From Aminobacter sp. AP02 (GTDB lineage: Bacteria > Pseudomonadota > Alphaproteobacteria > Rhizobiales > Rhizobiaceae), in the NCBI RefSeq assembly GCF_003148805.1, contig NZ_QGGX01000005.1:186001-250000 (forward strand): a stretch of DNA of 64,000 nucleotides. The letters are read 5' to 3'. Positions within the stretch are counted from its first letter, which is position 1. Each line of letters opens with the position of its first letter. The notes below the pieces were generated by a model. It made no database searches. It saw only the letters and a program-made list of their open reading frames with translations, and was not told the origin of the DNA. The position numbers were made by a program, and so were the translations under genes. Positions 59,901 through 64,000 of this stretch are shown one piece after another.

Positions 59901-60509
59901 ATGCGTGCAATTGCCGTCGATTTCGAAACTGCCAATGAGCAGCGCAGCAGCCCGTGCTCCATAGGCCTCGCCTGGATCGAGGACGGCGCGGTCATCCGGG
60001 TCGAGGAGCGGCTGATCCGCCCTCGGGACATGCGCTTTTCGCGCTTCAACATAGCCGTTCACGGCATCCGGCCCGAGCATGTCGAGGATGCGGCCGAGTT
60101 TCCCGAGGTGATGGAGGAGTTCGAAGAGGATCTCGGCGATACGCTTGTCATCGCCCACAACGCTTCGTTCGACATGAGCGTGCTGCGGGCGAGCTATGCG
60201 CTGTATGGCACTGCCTGTCCTGACATCGACTACTTCTGCACGCTCAAGATGGCGAAAATGGTATGGCAGAACCTCGCTTCGCACCGACTCAACGAGGTAT
60301 CGCGCCATATCGACTTTTCGTTCAAGCACCACAATGCCGCCGAAGACGCGCATGCCTGTGGCGAGGTGGCGTTGGCGGCTGCGCGCAAGCTGAACGTTTC
60401 GGCGTTTCGCGATTTGCCGATCAAGCTCGACATGACGATGGGCCGGCTGCATGCCGGCGGCAATTCGCCGTGCTCGGTGAAGCGGCCGCCGAAAGCCAGG
60501 AAGAGCTGA
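59901..60509 (+). CDS. DEDDh 3'-5' exonuclease (DnaQ-like)
   Basis: The 202-residue protein is a stand-alone DnaQ-fold exonuclease. ExoI has AVDFETAN with Asp7 and Glu9, ExoII has IAHNASFDMSVL, and ExoIII is H-x4-D in HHNAAEDAHA, so all DEDDh residues are present. It probably trims DNA 3' ends and may assist LigA, whose gene ends 8 bp upstream. It has no BRCT or polymerase-binding tail; substrate (DNA or RNA) is not determined. Confidence 0.9.
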   Translation: MRAIAVDFETANEQRSSPCSIGLAWIEDGAVIRVEERLIRPRDMRFSRFNIAVHGIRPEHVEDAAEFPEVMEEFEEDLGDTLVIAHNASFDMSVLRASYALYGTACPDIDYFCTLKMAKMVWQNLASHRLNEVSRHIDFSFKHHNAAEDAHACGEVALAAARKLNVSAFRDLPIKLDMTMGRLHAGGNSPCSVKRPPKARKS

Positions 60510-60582
60510 TCGTTGGCTCAACCGAATTGATGTGACACGCGGAACTCCCTGACTTAGAGACGGCTTTTCCCAAGGAAACGCC

Positions 60583-61332
60583 ATGTCGTCGGTAACAATG
60601 TCGGACAACACGAGAATGGGCGAATTCTGGCGAGGTGTGCGGTTGAGCATCCCTGTCGTGGTGGCGTCTGCGCCTTTCGCGATCCTGTTCGGGGCGCTCG
60701 CGATCGACAATGGCTTCTCCGTCGCCGAGGCGACGCTGATGAGCGCCACCATCTATGGCGGCGCCAGCCAGCTTGTCGGCATCGAGCTGTTTGGCCAGCA
60801 TGTCGCGCCGTGGCTGGTGGTACTGTCGATCTTCGCCGTGAACTTCCGCCATGTGCTCTATTCGGCTGCCGTGGGCAAGCGCATCGACCACTGGCCATTC
60901 CTGAAACAGGCCATCGGTTACTTCTTCCTCGTCGATCCGCAATATGCCGAGGCCGAACGCAAGGGCGAGAACGGCGAGGAGGTGACCTTTGCCTGGTACA
61001 TGGGCATGGCGCTGCCAATCTATGTGTTCTGGGTGGCCGAGAGCGCGCTGGGTGCGCTGTTCGGCCGGCTGATCCCCAATCCGCATGCTATCGGGCTCGA
61101 TTTCCTGCTGCCGATCTATTTCCTCGGGCTTGTGATGAGCTTCCGCAAGCGCCCGCGCTGGCTGCCGATCGTCGTAGCCAGTGCCGTCGCTTCGATGATC
61201 GCCTACAAGACAGTCGGTTCGCCCTGGCACGTTTCCATTGGCGCGCTGGCCGGCGTGCTGTTCGCGGCGGCGATGCCGGTTCGCCCGGACGAAACGGTCT
61301 CGGCGGATGACACGGCGGAGGTGGTGTCGTGA
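60583..61332 (+). CDS. azlC: AzlC-family branched-chain amino acid exporter subunit
   Basis: The 249-residue membrane protein has about six helices and the AzlC features SVVEATLMSATIYGGASQ-like loop (residues about 44-62) and FAVNFRHVLYSAAVG. With AzlD it exports branched-chain or related amino acids. AAGGAAACG precedes the ATG. The GTG of azlD overlaps its TGA (GTGA), so the two are coupled. Confidence 0.9.
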   Translation: MSSVTMSDNTRMGEFWRGVRLSIPVVVASAPFAILFGALAIDNGFSVAEATLMSATIYGGASQLVGIELFGQHVAPWLVVLSIFAVNFRHVLYSAAVGKRIDHWPFLKQAIGYFFLVDPQYAEAERKGENGEEVTFAWYMGMALPIYVFWVAESALGALFGRLIPNPHAIGLDFLLPIYFLGLVMSFRKRPRWLPIVVASAVASMIAYKTVGSPWHVSIGALAGVLFAAAMPVRPDETVSADDTAEVVS

Positions 61333-61625
61333 GCACGACCCTTTGGATCATCATCGCTGGCGCGGTCGCGACCTATCTGACGCGCATCGGCGGGCATCTC
61401 GTGATCTCGCGTTTCGAGCGCATCCATCCGCGCGTCGAAGCTGGGCTCAACGCCGTGCCGGCAGCTGTTCTGACCACGCTGGTGGCACCCGCGGCGCTGT
61501 CGGCTGGCCCGGCTGAACTGGCCGCCCTTGCCGTCGCAGTGCTGGTTTCGCTGCGCGGGGGCCTGATGACAATGTTCCTCGCCGGTGCTGCGGTGCTGAT
61601 CGCCATGCGACATTTCATAGGCTGA
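61329..61625 (+). CDS. azlD: AzlD-family small subunit of amino acid exporter
   Basis: The 98-residue protein has about three hydrophobic helices and the AzlD pattern around ATYLTRIGGHLVISRF, GLNAVPAAVLTTLVAP and LRGGLMTMFLAG. It is the partner of AzlC. The start is GTG at 61329 overlapping the azlC stop. The product ends at 61625, followed by a 244-bp gap filled largely by the repeat element at 61658-61830. Confidence 0.9.
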   Translation: MSTTLWIIIAGAVATYLTRIGGHLVISRFERIHPRVEAGLNAVPAAVLTTLVAPAALSAGPAELAALAVAVLVSLRGGLMTMFLAGAAVLIAMRHFIG

Positions 61626-61657
61626 GTTCAACCACCGGGGTGCAGTTGAGGCGGCGT

Positions 61658-61830
61658 GCGTCCTTCGACAGGCTCAGGATGAGGGCCGTTGACGCCATCA
61701 CGCTCTTGTCGAGGCTCTCGACGTAAGCCGACCAGCATAGATGCTCCTCATCCTGAGCTGCCAGCATAGATGCTCCTCATCCTGAGCTGCCAGCATCGAC
61801 GCTCCTCATCCTGAGCCTGTCGAAGGACGC
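61658..61830. repeat. 27-bp inverted repeat enclosing a 29-bp tandem repeat (REP/BIME-like)
   Basis: The outer arms 61658-61684 and 61804-61830 are exact reverse complements over 27 bp (beginning GCGTCCTTCGACAGGCTCAG). Inside are about three tandem 29-bp units starting CCAGCAT (61732, 61761, 61790), the first two identical, the third diverged. The 11-nt CCTCATCCTGA core of the units is also the core of the right arm. It fills the gap between the convergent azlD and pepP genes, as REP elements typically do. Confidence 0.85.
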
Positions 61831-61869
61831 ACTACCGAGCCGCTCCGCATGAACTTGGCCGAAAATGCT

Positions 61870-63699
61870 TCAGCGGATAGGAGCCGTTGCCTTTTCCAGC
61901 CAGGCCAGTGTTTCGCCGTCGACCATCGGGCCGATCTCGGCGAGTACGCGCGCATGGTAGGCATTGAGCCAGTCCAGTTCCTCGCGGGTCAGCAGGTCGG
62001 TGCGCAACAGGCGCTGGTCAAATGGTGCCAGCGTCAGCGTTTCGAAGCCGTGCATGGCGATGTCGCCGCCGGGTAGCCCTGCTGGTGGGGTAACGAGGAT
62101 CAGGTTTTCCAGCCGGATGCCGTAATGGCCTTCCTTGTAATAGCCGGGCTCGTTGGACAGGATCATCCCAGCGAGCAGCTTCTCCATGCCGGTCTTGGCG
62201 ATGCGCTGCGGGCCTTCGTGCACGGCAAGGTAGGAGCCGACGCCGTGGCCGGTGCCGTGGGCGTAGTCCAGGCCATGCTTCCACAAGGCAATACGTGCGA
62301 GCGCGTCGATGTCTGCGCCGCGCGTGCCGGCCGGGAAGCGGGCGGTCGAAATTCCGATCATGCCCTTGAGCACCAGCGTGAAGCGCTCGCGCATCTCCTC
62401 TGTCGGGGTGCCTACAGGCACCGTGCGGGTAATGTCGGTGGTGCCATCCTGATATTGCGCGCCCGAATCGAGCAGGAACAACTCGCCGTCACCGAGCACG
62501 CGGCTGGTCGCCTTCGAGACGCGATAATGCATGATCGCGCCGTTGGGGCCGGTACCCGAAATGGTGTCGAACGACACGTCGCGCAGCGGCATCTGGGTTT
62601 CTTCGCCCGTTGTCCGCCGGCATTCCTCCAGCTTCGTGACGACCGCGATCTCGTCGATCTTGCCGGCTTTCTGCCGGTCGAGCCAGCACAGCAGCTTGGC
62701 GACCGCAGCGCCGTCGCGGCGGTGGGCGGCGCGCGAGCCTGCAATTTCGGCGTTGTTCTTCGTCGCGCGCGGCAGGCGCGCCGGATCGGGCGCGGAAACA
62801 ACGGTGCCGCCATTGTCCTCGATCAGCGCGCGCAACCTGTCGGCGGCGAGCACCGGGTCGAGCGCGATGTTTACACCCGATTTAGCGAGGTCCGCGACGG
62901 CTGCCTCCAGCTCCGTCGGCGCCTTTATGTCGGCGAGCTGGGTGAGGTAGGCCTCTTCGGTGCGCCCGAGCTTGCGCTTGTCCATGAAGACCGCGTGCGA
63001 GCCGTCGGCCGCCAGAATGGCAAAGCCGAGTGCCAGCGGCGTGTGCGGCACGTCGCCGCCACGGATGTTGAAGCTCCAGGCCAGCGATGACGGGTCGGTC
63101 AGGATGGCGTGGGTGGCGCCATCGGCGGAAATCGCCGCCGCGAGCCGCTTCAACTTGTCCTTGGCGAGCTCGCCGGCGAAAGCTTCAGGTTGGATTTCGA
63201 CCGGAGCCAGTGGCGCGTCTGGTTGATCTGCGCAGATCGCGTCGATGGGATTTTGGGAAAGCGGCACGAGCACGGCGCCGACTTTTTCGGCCGAGGCGGT
63301 GAGCGCCTTGACTTCACCGATGGTGTGGAGCCACGGGTCGAAGCCAAGTCGCGCGCCCTTGGGCAGGGTTTCCTTGATCCAGCTTGCCGGCGGGTTGTCG
63401 ATCAGGCTTTCGATGGTGAAGATGCCGAGGTCGACCTCGTCGCGCACCTGCAGCGTGTAGCGGCCGTCAACGAAGACGAAGGCGCTCTTGGCGAGCACGA
63501 TGGCCACGCCCGCCGAGCCGCTGAAGCCGGTCAGCCAGCGCAGGCGATTCGAGCGCGGCGCGACATATTCGCCTTGATGCTCGTCGGCACGCGGCACGAT
63601 GAAGCCGTCGAGTCCGTTGTCCAAAAGCCACTGCCTGAGAAGAGCTACGCGCGGCTTGCCGACGGAGGGGTCGCCGGCGGAATCGAAGGACTGGAACAT
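61870..63699 (-). CDS. Xaa-Pro aminopeptidase (aminopeptidase P)
   Basis: The 609-residue protein is a large, three-domain M24B peptidase: two creatinase-N domains (about 15-310) and a catalytic domain. Dimetal ligands are Asp in LLDSGAQYQDGTTDITRT, His in HGTGHGVG, Glu in SNEPGYY and Glu in ENLILV. It releases N-terminal residues before proline in the cytosol. The start at 63699 has GGGAAA upstream; a start 19 residues earlier is less likely. It follows prmA on the same strand after 115 bp. Confidence 0.93.
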   Translation of the reverse strand: MFQSFDSAGDPSVGKPRVALLRQWLLDNGLDGFIVPRADEHQGEYVAPRSNRLRWLTGFSGSAGVAIVLAKSAFVFVDGRYTLQVRDEVDLGIFTIESLIDNPPASWIKETLPKGARLGFDPWLHTIGEVKALTASAEKVGAVLVPLSQNPIDAICADQPDAPLAPVEIQPEAFAGELAKDKLKRLAAAISADGATHAILTDPSSLAWSFNIRGGDVPHTPLALGFAILAADGSHAVFMDKRKLGRTEEAYLTQLADIKAPTELEAAVADLAKSGVNIALDPVLAADRLRALIEDNGGTVVSAPDPARLPRATKNNAEIAGSRAAHRRDGAAVAKLLCWLDRQKAGKIDEIAVVTKLEECRRTTGEETQMPLRDVSFDTISGTGPNGAIMHYRVSKATSRVLGDGELFLLDSGAQYQDGTTDITRTVPVGTPTEEMRERFTLVLKGMIGISTARFPAGTRGADIDALARIALWKHGLDYAHGTGHGVGSYLAVHEGPQRIAKTGMEKLLAGMILSNEPGYYKEGHYGIRLENLILVTPPAGLPGGDIAMHGFETLTLAPFDQRLLRTDLLTREELDWLNAYHARVLAEIGPMVDGETLAWLEKATAPIR

Positions 63700-63814
63700 G
63701 GTGATTTCCCGAAAAATGCTTTCGGGAACCGTATCCGGGCGGGCCGACGCTGGCAACGGCTGCCGCCCAGCGCCGCGCCCTTTCGGGCGACAGCGCTGCT
63801 CTTCAGCGACAAGC

Positions 63815-64000
63815 TCAGCGCTTGAGGTGAATCGTCACCCAGCCTTCCCGATGGAAGGTCGCGACATGGCTAAATTGCTCGGCCGTATAAGCGGCGAGCA
63901 CCGCGTCATGCTGGCGGTCGAGGATGCCAGACAAGATCAGTGAGTTGCCGGGCACGACATGCTTGGCCATGTCTGGCGCCATCTGCATCAGCGGCTGCGC
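63815..64000 (-). CDS. prmA: Ribosomal protein L11 methyltransferase, C-terminal part
   Basis: The last 61 residues of a minus-strand gene cut by the right edge. The visible part starts [20 protein letters not shown], continues [18 protein letters not shown] and ends WVTIHLKR before TGA at 63815. This matches the final strand and helix of PrmA (the 'LSGIL-xxQ' motif), the SAM-dependent enzyme that trimethylates L11. The pairing with an aminopeptidase P gene downstream is usual in Rhizobiales. The SAM motif itself lies outside the window, so the call is tentative. Confidence 0.72.
   Translation of the reverse strand, partial: AQPLMQMAPDMAKHVVPGNSLILSGILDRQHDAVLAAYTAEQFSHVATFHREGWVTIHLKR

Noticed and set aside
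61732-61818. Possible CRISPR array (29-bp repeats)
   Set aside because: The units abut directly with no spacers, and no cas genes are present. It is a tandem repeat inside an inverted repeat.

Overview
The window is chromosomal DNA of a GC-rich alphaproteobacterium, most likely a Rhizobiales member near Mesorhizobium/Aminobacter (Phyllobacteriaceae). This is inferred from the dense, mostly ATGA-overlapping gene layout, the btaA-btaB betaine-lipid genes, an ArsR-methyltransferase fusion ahead of metF, a full mraZ-to-ftsZ division and cell wall (dcw) cluster followed by lpxC-bamD-recN-ligA, and the prmA-pepP pair at the right edge. I see no phage, insertion sequence, CRISPR array or tRNA gene. 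Almost everything is ordinary chromosome.

Layout. 1-1866: a minus-strand envelope-glycan triad (GT2 transferase, small LAB_N-type membrane protein, ArnT-like GT-C transferase, cut by the left edge). 1973-5808: a translationally coupled class III CoA-transferase and ThDP enzyme, then a lysophospholipase-like hydrolase. 6022-8633: an ABC-2 exporter and a divergent CDF-type membrane protein. 8922-14589: a secreted DUF1254 protein, an anchored DUF2778 protein with an L,D-transpeptidase-like HGC motif, the translation factor EttA, and Tam. 14732-19449: a FabH-like synthase, a MOSC protein, TrmO plus a DUF2293 protein, and the ArsR-methyltransferase/metF operon with a clear palindromic operator. 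19534-22962: a 28-residue membrane microprotein, a DMT exporter and an ornithine decarboxylase operon. 22977-26816: three exported wall-acting or serine-hydrolase proteins. 26809-28718: btaA-btaB behind a three-repeat PHO box. 28924-32645: a small lipoprotein, another DMT transporter, a DjlA-like J-protein coupled to an AmpD-like amidase, and an SLT transglycosylase. 32726-33120: RNase P RNA. 33193-34308: a trans-sulfuration PLP enzyme.

34489-53651 is the division and cell wall cluster: mraZ-rsmH-ftsL-ftsI-murE-murF-mraY-murD-ftsW-murG-murC-murB, then a hairpin terminator and a 345-bp gap carrying four GANTC (CcrM) sites, then ddl-ftsQ-ftsA-ftsZ. Together these make UDP-MurNAc-pentapeptide and lipid II, flip or polymerise it at the septum, and assemble the Z ring. 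lpxC (lipid A), bamD (outer-membrane protein assembly), recN and ligA (DNA repair and replication) follow, then a DEDDh exonuclease, an AzlCD amino-acid exporter, a 173-bp inverted/tandem repeat element, aminopeptidase P and the end of prmA.

The most interesting signals are regulatory and small: four 10-bp-spaced TGGG-type repeats over the mra promoter (MraZ autoregulation), the PHO box of btaAB, the perfect palindrome before the ArsR-methyltransferase gene, the GANTC cluster before ddl-ftsQAZ, the 28-residue microprotein, and the repeat element. I did not find a convincing wholly new multi-gene system. The CoA-transferase/ThDP pair is the least explained enzyme module.
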